Origin: Alteromonas sp. a30
Lineage (GTDB): Bacteria > Pseudomonadota > Gammaproteobacteria > Enterobacterales > Alteromonadaceae
Assembly (NCBI RefSeq): GCF_026788005.1
Contig: NZ_JABEPE010000001.1
Span: forward strand, 124,001 to 188,000
Length of the DNA: 64,000 nucleotides
Direction of reading: 5' to 3'
Shown: positions 17,895 to 27,064 of the stretch, piece by piece
Layout of the letters: every line of letters begins with the position of its first letter
How positions within the stretch are numbered: position 1 is the first letter of the stretch
Program-made: the position numbers and the translations under genes
Notes under the pieces: model-generated
What the model was told of the DNA's origin: nothing
The model's input: the letters and a program-made list of their open reading frames with translations, nothing else
The model's database searches: none

Positions 17895-18629
17895 TCATGT
17901 TTCTAAATTTGTCTTATTCCACTGCTGCCAATCTTGTGGCGTATCAATATCGATTGCCGCATTTGGCAAAGAAACGGTTACAACTGAATCCGATTGTTGA
18001 ATCACCTTACGCGCACCAACATCGCCTTGAAGTTGCATCAACGCGGGAAAATAATGCGCGGGGAAAATGGCTGGCGCACCAATTACGTCCTTATTGAGTA
18101 AAGCGTTTATTTGTGTCGATTGAGATTCGGGTTGAGTAGTGTGCTTCATTTGCACAGAAAACCGAGAAGCCACTATTTGCGAACGCCGCCTAATACTGTT
18201 TGCAATTAATGTTGTAAAATCTTGCTCCTGAAGCGCGACTTGATCGGCTAACGCCACCAGCAGGTGTGTAAAATCGAAAGGGGAAATATGGGAAACTGAC
18301 TCTGCTAATGATTGCCCCATTCCAAATTGCCATTGGTTAATATCAATAAAAGTAACAAACTCGCTAAATGACGCTTCTTTTAACGCCAATGTAATGGCTT
18401 GATGGTGCGCGCCTATCGCTACAAATATTCGAGCACCTGATAAACCGGTTACTGCATAAGCAGATTCAATTTCCTTTACCGCCCTCTCAATTAACGTTTT
18501 GCCCCGACACGCCAGTAATTGCTTTGCAGAACCGAAGCGCTTGGCTTCTCCTGCGGCTAACAGCAAACAGGCCAAACGGTATTGTGGAGCATTATTAACT
18601 TCTGAATCGAGGTTTAGACTAACGGACAC
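17895..18629 (-). CDS. Molybdenum cofactor cytidylyltransferase-like (MocA family)
   Basis: About 244 residues from a GTG at 18627-18629 (complement), chosen because GGGGAG lies seven bases upstream; an ATG seven codons earlier and longer forms are possible. NTP-transferase fold with LLLAAGEAKRFGSAKQLL as the nucleotide-binding loop, LVALADQVALQ as the metal-binding region, and GAPAIFPAHYFPAL as the sugar-nucleotide-like segment. MocA makes molybdopterin cytosine dinucleotide, the cofactor form used by this class of enzyme. It overlaps the 3' end of the xdhC-like gene by 11 bases, and is followed after about 100 bases by the small subunit gene. Confidence 0.82.
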   Translation of the reverse strand: MSVSLNLDSEVNNAPQYRLACLLLAAGEAKRFGSAKQLLACRGKTLIERAVKEIESAYAVTGLSGARIFVAIGAHHQAITLALKEASFSEFVTFIDINQWQFGMGQSLAESVSHISPFDFTHLLVALADQVALQEQDFTTLIANSIRRRSQIVASRFSVQMKHTTQPESQSTQINALLNKDVIGAPAIFPAHYFPALMQLQGDVGARKVIQQSDSVVTVSLPNAAIDIDTPQDWQQWNKTNLET

Positions 18630-19596
18630 ACATCGACTCCCCGTTGCCATCAAACAACACCGCGTGGATTTCAGCACAGGTTGCTAGCGCAATGGATTCA
18701 GGTAATTCTCCACCAAGCTTCAGTCCCATTGGATTCCAAAGAGCCTTTTTATAGTGGTTTGGCGCTTTAGCAATAGCGTTAAAAACCCGCTCTGTGCGAT
18801 GCATTGGGCCAAGTAAACCAATATATTCCGCTGCGCTACTTTCCAATAATGCCAAAGCTTGTGCGTCTTGTTCTACACTGTGAGTCATGACCACTGCGGC
18901 GTTAAGTCGTTGCAACCAATCTTCTTGAGTTAACTCATGGCATGGCTGACGAATAATACGTTCACAGCCGGGAAAATAGGCGTCTCTAGCGTAAGCACTT
19001 CGGTGATCGACTAAATACACAATCCACCCCATATTCACCGCTAATGCCACCAGCGGACGCGCGTCCACTCCCCCGCCAAAAACGCCAAGCGCGACCTGAG
19101 GTCGATATTGGGTTATATGAATTTGTTCACTTGAAGAGGACGTTGAAGAAGCCAAAGGAGATAACAACGTTTGATTGAAATTGGCGTCTTCAACATTAAC
19201 TTGGTAATAACAGGTTTTGCCTTGTTGCAAAGCAAAATGAAGACTTTCTAAAGCCAGATAATGGTTATTCCTAGCAATAGGTTGCAATAATATTTTCACT
19301 CTACCGCCGCAGCCTAACCCTAACTGCCACGCTAAATCGGCATCATCACGCATATCGTATTCAATCATCTTGTTTGCTTGTGACTGCAAACAAAAACGTG
19401 CATGACGCATAATATCGGATTCTAAACAACCGCCACTTAGCAAACCGTAGTATTGCCCTAAATCGTTAATTAGCATTGCCGCACCGGCTTTACGATATGA
19501 GGAGCCTTCTGTTTCTATGATGCTGGCAAGTACCCATTCTTGCTCATCTTTTAACGGATACCAAATAGATAAAATGTCGCTGATATGATTCGCCAT
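18619..19596 (-). CDS. XdhC/CoxI-family maturation factor
   Basis: 325 residues from the ATG at 19594-19596 (complement); 32 further codons are open upstream but begin with an unlikely hydrophobic leader, and the family usually starts close to HISDILSIWYPLK. N-terminal XdhC/CoxI domain (WVLASIIETEGSSYRKAGAA, GGCLESDI, GCGGRVKILLQP) and C-terminal Rossmann domain (LGVFGGGVDARPLVALA, VVMTHSVEQDAQAL, YIGLLGP). XdhC proteins bind Moco, promote its sulfuration and hand it to the apo-enzyme; the gene fits the adjacent hydroxylase operon. Confidence 0.88.
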   Translation of the reverse strand: MANHISDILSIWYPLKDEQEWVLASIIETEGSSYRKAGAAMLINDLGQYYGLLSGGCLESDIMRHARFCLQSQANKMIEYDMRDDADLAWQLGLGCGGRVKILLQPIARNNHYLALESLHFALQQGKTCYYQVNVEDANFNQTLLSPLASSTSSSSEQIHITQYRPQVALGVFGGGVDARPLVALAVNMGWIVYLVDHRSAYARDAYFPGCERIIRQPCHELTQEDWLQRLNAAVVMTHSVEQDAQALALLESSAAEYIGLLGPMHRTERVFNAIAKAPNHYKKALWNPMGLKLGGELPESIALATCAEIHAVLFDGNGESMCVR

Positions 19597-19923
19597 AATG
19601 AATAAGCATGGTCCTTTATTGCCAAGTCGTAAAACAAAGAAATAAGCTAAATAGTTGGTTATCAGCCACCACGGAAATTCATCCATCGACACTCCGCAGC
19701 CCCTTTTGCTGCTATGCGCCGCTCTCCACTTCCTGAGAATGACTCATCGCTCTGCATGCACACTTTAGGTCACGCATTAAGGCAATAACCTAAGCGAAGG
19801 ACACCCTACCAGAAAAGGAATTGAATCAGCCACCCTAATTACCCCATTAATTGATAATTAACCTCTGAACAATTCGACAAGATTAGCCCTTAAACATCGA
19901 TTCTTGCGGGCGATTAGTCGCCG
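19597..19923. other. Intergenic stretch between araC-like gene and xdhC-like gene
   Basis: 327 bases that must hold the promoter of the molybdenum hydroxylase operon. It contains one AGGCAAT heptamer (19780-19786), the core of the repeated boxes seen in the araC/RND divergent region. No convincing promoter or terminator was recognised. Confidence 0.35.
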
Positions 19924-20817
19924 CTATTTCCTAAAGCGGCTCACGTCTGCTACTGGCGAAATACCAAATAATCGACTGTATTCTCGACTAAATTGCGATG
20001 GGCTTTCATAGCCAACTTTGTAACTTGCGGCGGCAGCTTCTAAACCTTCATGAAGCATTATTCGGCGCGCTTCGTTAAGGCGAATTTGTTTTTGGTACTG
20101 TAACGGCGACATCGACGTAACCGATTTGAATGCGTTATAAAAAGAGGACTCACTCATATTCGCAGTATCAGCTAAATCCTTGACCCTCAAGGATTCATCA
20201 TATCGTTCTTTTATCAATTCGATAGCTTTACTCACGCGATTCGCTTGAGTATCGAACAGCAAGAATTGACGCAACTGGCAACCAATGGAGGTTTGCAACA
20301 GCCTGAAAAGCATCTCTCTTTTTAGCATGGGCAGTAAAATGGGAATATCAGATTCATTTTCCAACAATGACATTAACCGGGAAAAGACCGACATCAGCTC
20401 TTCATCGGTATCAATAATATTCAAGCAGCAAGGGTGCACATCCTTATTCTCAGAGATTTGCGCCATATCGATCACTAAATCCGCTAATTCGTGCATATCA
20501 ATATTGATACAGAATCCTAAATAAGGCTTATCTGGCGTCGCTTTCACAACTTTGCCAATCACCGGCATCATTACCGGTACAATTAACATATTCAATTCTT
20601 TGAATGCGAATTCGTCGTTACCCACATAAATTCGCTTTTCGCCTTGCAAAAGCACACACAGCATTGGTTCATAAACAGTAGGAGAAGACGATAATTCAGT
20701 GCTACTTCTGATCAAACGAAAAGTAGGAATAATCGTGTCCAACGCTCCTTCTCCGCTGTGATAGCGCTTCACTTTTTCGATTAATTCTAGCTGATAATAT
20801 TGAAGCCGAGTTGTCAT
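19924..20817 (-). CDS. AraC-family transcriptional regulator (AraC_N type)
   Basis: 297 residues from the ATG at 20815-20817 (complement), which follows GGGGGGAAAC; an upstream start would add 11 codons. The N-terminal domain (YEPMLCVLLQGEKRIYVGND at about 55-75) is of the AraC_N type found in YqhC-like regulators. The C-terminal double helix-turn-helix (about 195-295: SKAIELIKERYDESLRVKDL, MSESSFYNAFKSVTSMSPLQ, GYESPSQFSREYSRLFGISP) is complete. YqhC relatives respond to aldehydes. It is divergent from an RND efflux operon and lies upstream of a molybdenum hydroxylase operon on its own strand, so it may control either or both. Confidence 0.92.
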   Translation of the reverse strand: MTTRLQYYQLELIEKVKRYHSGEGALDTIIPTFRLIRSSTELSSSPTVYEPMLCVLLQGEKRIYVGNDEFAFKELNMLIVPVMMPVIGKVVKATPDKPYLGFCINIDMHELADLVIDMAQISENKDVHPCCLNIIDTDEELMSVFSRLMSLLENESDIPILLPMLKREMLFRLLQTSIGCQLRQFLLFDTQANRVSKAIELIKERYDESLRVKDLADTANMSESSFYNAFKSVTSMSPLQYQKQIRLNEARRIMLHEGLEAAAASYKVGYESPSQFSREYSRLFGISPVADVSRFRK

Positions 20818-20852
20818 AGTGTTTCCCCCCTTCTCTTTGAGTATAAACAAGA

Positions 20853-20862
20853 ATTAGGCAAT
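20853..20862 (+). promoter_or_regulatory. TAGGCAA box 1 in the araC/RND divergent region
   Basis: ATTAGGCAAT. First of four same-orientation copies of TAGGCAA in 230 bases; 40 bases before the next copy. It lies 36 bases upstream of the araC start codon. Confidence 0.5.
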
Positions 20863-20892
20863 AGCACTATTTGTAAATCATCATTTTAGAGA

Positions 20893-20902
20893 ACTAGGCA
20901 AG
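20893..20902 (+). promoter_or_regulatory. TAGGCAA box 2
   Basis: ACTAGGCAAG, exactly 21 bases (two helical turns) from box 3, the spacing expected for adjacent AraC-family binding sites on one DNA face. Confidence 0.5.
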
Positions 20903-20913
20903 GAACTGACAGA

Positions 20914-20923
20914 TTTAGGCAAT
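20914..20923 (+). promoter_or_regulatory. TAGGCAA box 3
   Basis: TTTAGGCAAT followed by CAA; shares the longer TAGGCAATCAA with box 4. Confidence 0.5.
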
Positions 20924-21073
20924 CAACCATGGTTAAAATACAAAACAGCCGGGACACCACACCATAAGAGGGATTTGAATTATTTTATTAAAATAACCGC
21001 CTTCCTATAAAACTTAAGAAATTTACTTTCCCATTATTTAACCCTGTTAACCATTGAAAACCAGAAAAATAGA

Positions 21074-21083
21074 AATAGGCAAT
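21074..21083 (+). promoter_or_regulatory. TAGGCAA box 4
   Basis: AATAGGCAAT followed by CAA, 160 bases after box 3 and about 145 bases upstream of the RND adaptor start; suitably placed for activation of the efflux operon. Confidence 0.45.
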
Positions 21084-21227
21084 CAATAAAAAGGATTCGG
21101 CATTAAGTCAAACCCACTTTCCCTCTATCATTCTTTTCACACTATCTAGCGCTAATGCATTCACTCACGCATTCATCAGCGCATCTCGAGTTACATCATC
21201 TCTGAATACATAATTGAGGAAACTTAC

Positions 21228-22457
21228 ATGAGCCAATTTTATCGGTATTGGACTGTTACATTTAGCGGATTAGCGTTATTGACGCTTTCTGCTTGTGGCA
21301 CATCCGACGGTAATAACCAACCAAGCGCAGCAACACCGCCAGAAGTGGTTGTTGCCCATGTGGTTAATGAACGCATCACCGAATGGGACGAATACACTGC
21401 TCGATTGCAAGCACCGAAGTCAGTTGTCTTGCAGCCACGGGTTTCCGGTTATATCAACAGTATTAACTTCCAAGAAGGAAGCTTAGTGAAAAAAGGTGAA
21501 GCGTTATTTTCGATCGATGATCGCACTATAAAAGCTGAAATCGAACGTTTAAACGCACAAAAAGTCAGCGCACAAAGCCGCCTCACACTTGCTCAAAGCG
21601 ATGTCGTTCGCGCTAGAAAACTAGAAGGTAGCAATGCGATATCGAAAGAAAGCTTGGACAATCGCACCGCCGCGTTAGCGCAAGCACAAGGCGACTTAGC
21701 CGCTATTGAAGCCTCACTTAAGCGCGCGTACTTAGAGTTGTCTTTCGCCCAAGTAACCTCCCCCGTGGATGGCAAAGTAGCAAATGCCTTAGTAACCGAA
21801 GGCAATTACGTCAGCGCTGGACAAAGTGTATTAACCACTATCGTGTCGACGAAACACATGTACGCCTATTTCGATGTTGATGAACAAAGCTTTCTAGAAT
21901 ACACAAAAAGCAACCTGTTACGCAGTGACGCCAAAGACGCCCGACAACCCGTATTTATGGCACTGTCTGGCGAAACAGACTATGCCCACCAAGGCGTGAT
22001 TGATTTCATTAACAATAGTGTCAATGAAACTACAGGCTCTATTCGGCTGCGCGCCACTTTCGATAATTTAGAGGGCAGCCTGATCCCCGGATTATTTGCC
22101 CGTCTACGTGTAGCAGGCAGTGAGTCCTATGTAGGCACCCTTATCGACGACAAAGCCATTGGCACCGATTTAAACCGCAAATATGTTTTAAAAGTTAGCC
22201 CAAACAATGAGTTAGTTTACCAAGCAGTGGAGCTAGGCGAAAAAATTGGCGGTCTGCGTATTGTCAAAAGCGGATTAAGCTCGGATGACACCATTGTCAT
22301 CAACGGGCTACATCGGGTACGTGACAAAATGACCATCACACCTGTTGTACACGCTATGGCAAGCCAACAACAAATTGCCCACATTCGCAACAGACAAGCA
22401 CGCATCGACGATGCCACAACGTTATTGGCATCCAACGCCTCTCAAACACTCGAATAA
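21228..22457 (+). CDS. RND efflux periplasmic adaptor (MexE/AcrA-type lipoprotein)
   Basis: 409 residues. Lipoprotein signal with lipobox LSAC (cysteine about residue 23), then the membrane-fusion fold: a first beta-barrel/lipoyl half (SVVLQPRVSGYINSINFQEG, VKKGEALFSIDDR), a coiled-coil hairpin (about 100-165), the second lipoyl half (YLELSFAQVTSPVDGKVANA) and beta-barrel (LIPGLFARLRVA). It links the inner-membrane pump to the outer-membrane channel. First gene of a complete three-part operon, with GAGGAAAC before the ATG and 17 bases to the permease gene. Confidence 0.95.
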   Translation: MSQFYRYWTVTFSGLALLTLSACGTSDGNNQPSAATPPEVVVAHVVNERITEWDEYTARLQAPKSVVLQPRVSGYINSINFQEGSLVKKGEALFSIDDRTIKAEIERLNAQKVSAQSRLTLAQSDVVRARKLEGSNAISKESLDNRTAALAQAQGDLAAIEASLKRAYLELSFAQVTSPVDGKVANALVTEGNYVSAGQSVLTTIVSTKHMYAYFDVDEQSFLEYTKSNLLRSDAKDARQPVFMALSGETDYAHQGVIDFINNSVNETTGSIRLRATFDNLEGSLIPGLFARLRVAGSESYVGTLIDDKAIGTDLNRKYVLKVSPNNELVYQAVELGEKIGGLRIVKSGLSSDDTIVINGLHRVRDKMTITPVVHAMASQQQIAHIRNRQARIDDATTLLASNASQTLE

Positions 22458-22474
22458 GCGCTGGAGAGTTCCTT

Positions 22475-25400
22475 ATGTTTTCGCAGTTTTTTATTAACCG
22501 ACCGATCTTTGCCAGTGTTATCTCACTGCTATTTGTGATCGTTGGTGGTATTTCGTTATGGCAATTACCCATCACCGAATACCCAGAAGTTGTACCACCA
22601 ACCGTGGTGGTTACCGCGAGTTACCCCGGCGCAAATCCAAAGGTCATTGCACAAACCGTTGCATCCCCGTTAGAACAGGAAATTAATGGCGTGGAGAACA
22701 TGTTGTATATGTCTTCACAAGCCACATCCGATGGCATTATGACGCTCACCATCACCTTTGCCATTGGCACAAACGTAGACCTTGCACAAACACAAGTACA
22801 AAGTCGGGTAGACAGAGCGTTACCGCGTTTACCTGCCGAAGTGCAACGCCTTGGTGTGGTTACGGAAAAAGCCTCGCCAAATTTAACCTTGGTGGTTCAC
22901 CTATTCTCGCCTGATGAACGTTACGACATGTTGTATTTGTCTAACTACGCCAATCTTTATGTGAAAGACGAACTCGCTAAGATTAACGGTGTGGGATCCG
23001 TGCGTTTATTTGGTGCAGGTGATTTCAGCATGCGAGTTTGGCTGAACCCAGAAAAACTTGCGGCGTTAAACTTAACACCAAGTGATATTGCTGCCGCAAT
23101 TCAAGAGCAAAACCAACAAGCTGTTGCCGGAAGCCTTGGCACACAACCGTCTTTAGCATCAGATTACCAATTACTAATTAACGTGAAAGGTCGTTTATCC
23201 AGCGTTGAAGAGTTCGAAAACATCGTAATTAATGTGGGTGAAAATGGTGAAATGAGCCAACTCAAAGACGTTGCCGAAATTGAGCTTGGCGCCGATTCCT
23301 ACGCTTTACGTGCTACGTTAAACAATAAAGATGCAGTAGCAACCGGGATATTCCAAGCATCAGGCTCAAACGCCATTCAAATTTCCAATGATATTCGCGC
23401 CACCATGGACCACCTCTCAGAGAAATTTCCAGAAGGGGTTGCTTACGAAATTGCTTACGACCCCACAGTGTTCGTAAAAGGCTCGATTGAAGCCGTTATC
23501 CAAACTCTACTTGAAGCCGTGTTGCTAGTTGTGTTGGTGGTTATTCTATTCTTACAAACGTGGCGTGCTTCCATCATTCCTTTAGTGGCTGTGCCAGTAT
23601 CGTTAATTGGTACGTTTGCGTTTATGCATTTACTTGGCTTCTCTTTAAATGCGCTGTCTCTGTTTGGTTTGGTGTTAGCCATAGGCATTGTTGTTGATGA
23701 TGCCATTGTGGTTGTGGAAAATGTTGAGCGTAATATTCAAGAAGGATTAACGCCTACCGAAGCCACAAAAAAAGCCATGACAGAAGTTACCGGCCCAATT
23801 GTCGCCACGACTTTGGTGCTAGCCGCAGTGTTTATTCCTACGTCTTTCATGACAGGGTTAACCGGCCAATTTTACACACAATTTGCTTTAACCATTACTA
23901 TTTCAACCTTTATCTCCGCCATTAATTCACTCACGCTTAGCCCCGCGCTTTCAGCTTGGTTACTCAAGAGTCATGATGCCCCGAAAGATTGGCTCACCCG
24001 CATGATGCAAAAAGGCTTTGGTCGTTGGTTATTTTCACCATTTAACCGTTTATTTAGCGCATTGTCGGCACAATACGGCGTGTTCATTACCAAGGTCATT
24101 CGTTTTGGTGGGATTGCAGGTATTCTTTACGTTGGTTTACTCGGGTTAACTGGCTTCCAATTCGCCAATACTCCAACCGGATACATTCCAGCGCAAGATA
24201 AACAGTATCTCATTGCCTTTGCACAACTTCCTAACGCCGCTTCGTTAGACAGAACCGATGCGGTAGTGGCAGAAATGACCGACATTGCGTTAGCGCATCC
24301 GGGTGTTGAAAATGCCCTCGGTTTCCCCGGCTTAAGCGTGAATGGTTTTACCAATGCATCGAATAGCGGCATCGTTTTCGTGATGTTGGACGACTTCGAT
24401 AAACGCACAGATAAATCATTAAGCGCTGCCGCCATAGCTCAAGAATTAGGAAAACAATATCAAGGCATTGATGAAGCCTTTATTGCTGTATTTCCGCCCC
24501 CGCCCGTGATGGGACTTGGCACAATTGGCGGCTTTAGGCTGCAAATTCAAGATAGAGACGGCTTAGGTTTTGAGGAGCTAAACCATGTCACTACACAAGT
24601 GATTCAAAAAGCCGCTCAAGCACCAGAACTTGTGGGAGTATTTACAGGATACCAAGTGAATGTGCCGCAAATAGAAGTGGATGTAGATCGCATTAAAGCC
24701 AAGCAACAGAATATCGATTTATCTGCCTTATTCCAAACCATGCAAGGTTACTTAAGTTCCACCTACATTAACGATATCAATCTGTTTGGCCGTACTTTTC
24801 AGGTGAACATGCAGGCACAACAAGCATACCGCCAAAATGCCGAGCAAATCGGGCAATTAAAAGTACGTAACGCCAATGGCGAAATGGTCGCCTTTGATTC
24901 CATCGTGGAGGTATTTACCGTAGCGGGACCGGATCGTGTAATGCACTACAACGGCTTCACTACTGCGGAGATAAACGGTGCACCCGCCCCCGGTTATAGC
25001 TCGGGCGAAGCTGAAGCGGCTATTGCCCGCATCTTAGACGAAACCCTACCAAATGGCATGACTCATGAGTGGACGGAACTAACCTACCAACAAATCATAA
25101 CGGGTAACAGTAACCTTTTGGTATTCCCCTTAGTGATACTGTTGGTTTTTATGGTGTTAGCAGCACAGTACGAAAGCGTTCGTTTGCCAATGGCAATAGT
25201 GTTAATCATCCCGATGACACTGCTATCCGCGCTAAGTGGCGTGATTTTATATGGTGGTGATAACAACATACTCACGCAAATTGGCTTTATTGTTTTAGTG
25301 GGGCTTGCCACAAAAAATGCCATTTTGATTGTGGAATTTGCCAAAGAATTACAAGAGCGCGGCCTTGACGTAATGGACGCCATATTAGAAGCCAGCCGCT

Positions 25401-25606
25401 TGCGCTTGCGTCCCATATTAATGACCTCTATCGCCTTTATTATGGGCGTTGCGCCATTAGTTTATTCCTCTGGTGCAGGGGCAGAAATGCGCCAAGCAAT
25501 GGGCGTGTCGGTATTCTCAGGCATGATAGGTGTAACTGTCTTTGGTTTATTACTCACACCGTTGTTTTATTACGTACTTGCCAAACGTACATCCAAGTCG
25601 CAGTAA
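22475..25606 (+). CDS. RND multidrug efflux permease (MexF/AcrB-type, HAE1)
   Basis: 1043 residues. The N terminus MFSQFFINRPIFASVISLLF, the TM4 proton-relay motif VVDDAIVVVENVER with both aspartates (D408, D409 by count) and the C-terminal half (GLATKNAILIVEFAKELQERG, RLRPILMTSIAFIMGVAPL) are all intact. It is the proton-driven drug exporter of the inner membrane, working as a trimer. Sequence type is closest to MexF-like pumps. Substrates cannot be read from sequence. It sits between its adaptor and outer-membrane factor genes. Confidence 0.96.
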   Translation: MFSQFFINRPIFASVISLLFVIVGGISLWQLPITEYPEVVPPTVVVTASYPGANPKVIAQTVASPLEQEINGVENMLYMSSQATSDGIMTLTITFAIGTNVDLAQTQVQSRVDRALPRLPAEVQRLGVVTEKASPNLTLVVHLFSPDERYDMLYLSNYANLYVKDELAKINGVGSVRLFGAGDFSMRVWLNPEKLAALNLTPSDIAAAIQEQNQQAVAGSLGTQPSLASDYQLLINVKGRLSSVEEFENIVINVGENGEMSQLKDVAEIELGADSYALRATLNNKDAVATGIFQASGSNAIQISNDIRATMDHLSEKFPEGVAYEIAYDPTVFVKGSIEAVIQTLLEAVLLVVLVVILFLQTWRASIIPLVAVPVSLIGTFAFMHLLGFSLNALSLFGLVLAIGIVVDDAIVVVENVERNIQEGLTPTEATKKAMTEVTGPIVATTLVLAAVFIPTSFMTGLTGQFYTQFALTITISTFISAINSLTLSPALSAWLLKSHDAPKDWLTRMMQKGFGRWLFSPFNRLFSALSAQYGVFITKVIRFGGIAGILYVGLLGLTGFQFANTPTGYIPAQDKQYLIAFAQLPNAASLDRTDAVVAEMTDIALAHPGVENALGFPGLSVNGFTNASNSGIVFVMLDDFDKRTDKSLSAAAIAQELGKQYQGIDEAFIAVFPPPPVMGLGTIGGFRLQIQDRDGLGFEELNHVTTQVIQKAAQAPELVGVFTGYQVNVPQIEVDVDRIKAKQQNIDLSALFQTMQGYLSSTYINDINLFGRTFQVNMQAQQAYRQNAEQIGQLKVRNANGEMVAFDSIVEVFTVAGPDRVMHYNGFTTAEINGAPAPGYSSGEAEAAIARILDETLPNGMTHEWTELTYQQIITGNSNLLVFPLVILLVFMVLAAQYESVRLPMAIVLIIPMTLLSALSGVILYGGDNNILTQIGFIVLVGLATKNAILIVEFAKELQERGLDVMDAILEASRLRLRPILMTSIAFIMGVAPLVYSSGAGAEMRQAMGVSVFSGMIGVTVFGLLLTPLFYYVLAKRTSKSQ

Positions 25607-25616
25607 GGATTATTCC

Positions 25617-27062
25617 ATGAAAGTATTGATTAAAGCCGCGCTGGTTGCGGCTATCTCTGCCAGTCTACTCAACGCATGTGCCGTTGGGCCAGATTACAAA
25701 AGACCAACACAGGTTGGCGACATCACGATTCAAGCCTCGGCCATAAAAAACGATGCAAACGCTGATGCCCTTCAAGATAACTTACTCAACTGGTGGCAAC
25801 AATTTGAGGACGACAGTCTCAACCTTCTGGTACGCACAGCCATGGAAGAAAACCGAGATATTCGCCAAGCTCAATGGAACGCCAAACGAGCTTACGCAGC
25901 CTTTTCGCAGCAATCATTGCAACAAATTCCACAAGGTGACATCAGTGCATCTAGCCGTGCCATGCGAAATGCAGACGCTGCCAGCGTCAACCAAAATATC
26001 CTACGAACGGAAAACTTAAACCTAAATTTACGCTGGAACATGGACATATTCGGCAAGCTTCGGCGGGCAAGTGAAGCGGCCTCGGCCCGCGCTGAGCAGG
26101 CCAACATACTGTGGCGAGAAGCGCAACTTCAAATTATCAGTCAAGTGGTGAGCAGTTACGCGCAATACCGAGGTGCAGAATTACGCTGGGTTGTTGCCCA
26201 GCTCAATTTGCAGTTTTTACTGCAAAGCCAAGAAATTATTGAGGCGCAAATTGAAGCCGGGGTTGCAACCAACTTTGAACTGGCACAGATGCAAGCACAG
26301 GTAGAGCAAGTAAAAGCCAACATTCCTCGTATCAAACAGCAAGAGTTCACTGCAAAGGCAACACTGGCAGCATTGCTTGGCAAGTCAATGAACGGGTTAA
26401 CCATTGCAAAAACCAGCCACATTCCAAAGCTGGATAAACCCATTACTGTTACCTTAGAAAAGGACTATTTGCAATACCGCTCGGACATCGCCGCCGCAGA
26501 GCGCGCTTTAGCGGCCAGTTCCGCCGACATTGGCGTGGCAACCGCAGACCTGTATCCCGACATTTCCATCAGTGGATTTTTGGGATACCTCGGTTCGCCT
26601 AATTTGGCTTTAAACAGTGGCAATGAAAGCTGGTCTGTCGCACCAACGCTCAATTGGAGCGGACTAAACTATGGACGTGTAAGAGCCGGTATTAGCATCG
26701 CCAATGCCAATGCTCAAATCGCACTGAATGAATTTGAACAAACCGTTATTAATGCCATAAATGACATGCAGTTATCCCTGAAAAATTATGCATTGAGCCA
26801 ACAGCACATATTAATTAGTGAACGACATTTTAAAGCCACAGAAAACGCGGTAAACATTGCTAGAGAGCGCTATAAAGCGGGTACTATTAACTTTTTGCAA
26901 ATGCTGGATACAGAACGTGAGTTGCTCGCCAGCCGGGACCAGCTAGCGCAATCGCAAGAACAAAACTTTTTGCACTTAGTCGATGTTTACCGCAGTTTTA
27001 ACGGTGCGTTACAAGTCAACCAATCAATAACACCAGTAAACAATATTAAAACAGGTCATTAA
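25617..27062 (+). CDS. Outer-membrane efflux lipoprotein (OprM/OprN-type, TolC fold)
   Basis: 481 residues from the ATG at 25617, preceded by AAGGAT; the reading frame is open further upstream inside the permease gene but the lipoprotein signal starts here (MKVLIKAALVAAISASLLNA then C). After the lipobox comes the typical CAVGPDYKRPT, followed by two outer-membrane-efflux repeats (about 60-260 and 270-475) with long helices and the KAGTINFLQMLDTERELL segment. It forms the trimeric outer-membrane duct for the adjacent RND pump. Confidence 0.95.
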   Translation: MKVLIKAALVAAISASLLNACAVGPDYKRPTQVGDITIQASAIKNDANADALQDNLLNWWQQFEDDSLNLLVRTAMEENRDIRQAQWNAKRAYAAFSQQSLQQIPQGDISASSRAMRNADAASVNQNILRTENLNLNLRWNMDIFGKLRRASEAASARAEQANILWREAQLQIISQVVSSYAQYRGAELRWVVAQLNLQFLLQSQEIIEAQIEAGVATNFELAQMQAQVEQVKANIPRIKQQEFTAKATLAALLGKSMNGLTIAKTSHIPKLDKPITVTLEKDYLQYRSDIAAAERALAASSADIGVATADLYPDISISGFLGYLGSPNLALNSGNESWSVAPTLNWSGLNYGRVRAGISIANANAQIALNEFEQTVINAINDMQLSLKNYALSQQHILISERHFKATENAVNIARERYKAGTINFLQMLDTERELLASRDQLAQSQEQNFLHLVDVYRSFNGALQVNQSITPVNNIKTGH

Positions 27063-27064
27063 AC

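Larger units (their letters stand above)
20818..21227. other. Divergent regulatory region araC / RND efflux operon
   Basis: 410 bases without a gene. It contains the four TAGGCAA boxes described separately. A clear pair of -35/-10 elements was not identified by eye. The efflux operon start has a GAGGAAAC ribosome-binding site at about 21215-21222. Confidence 0.6.
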
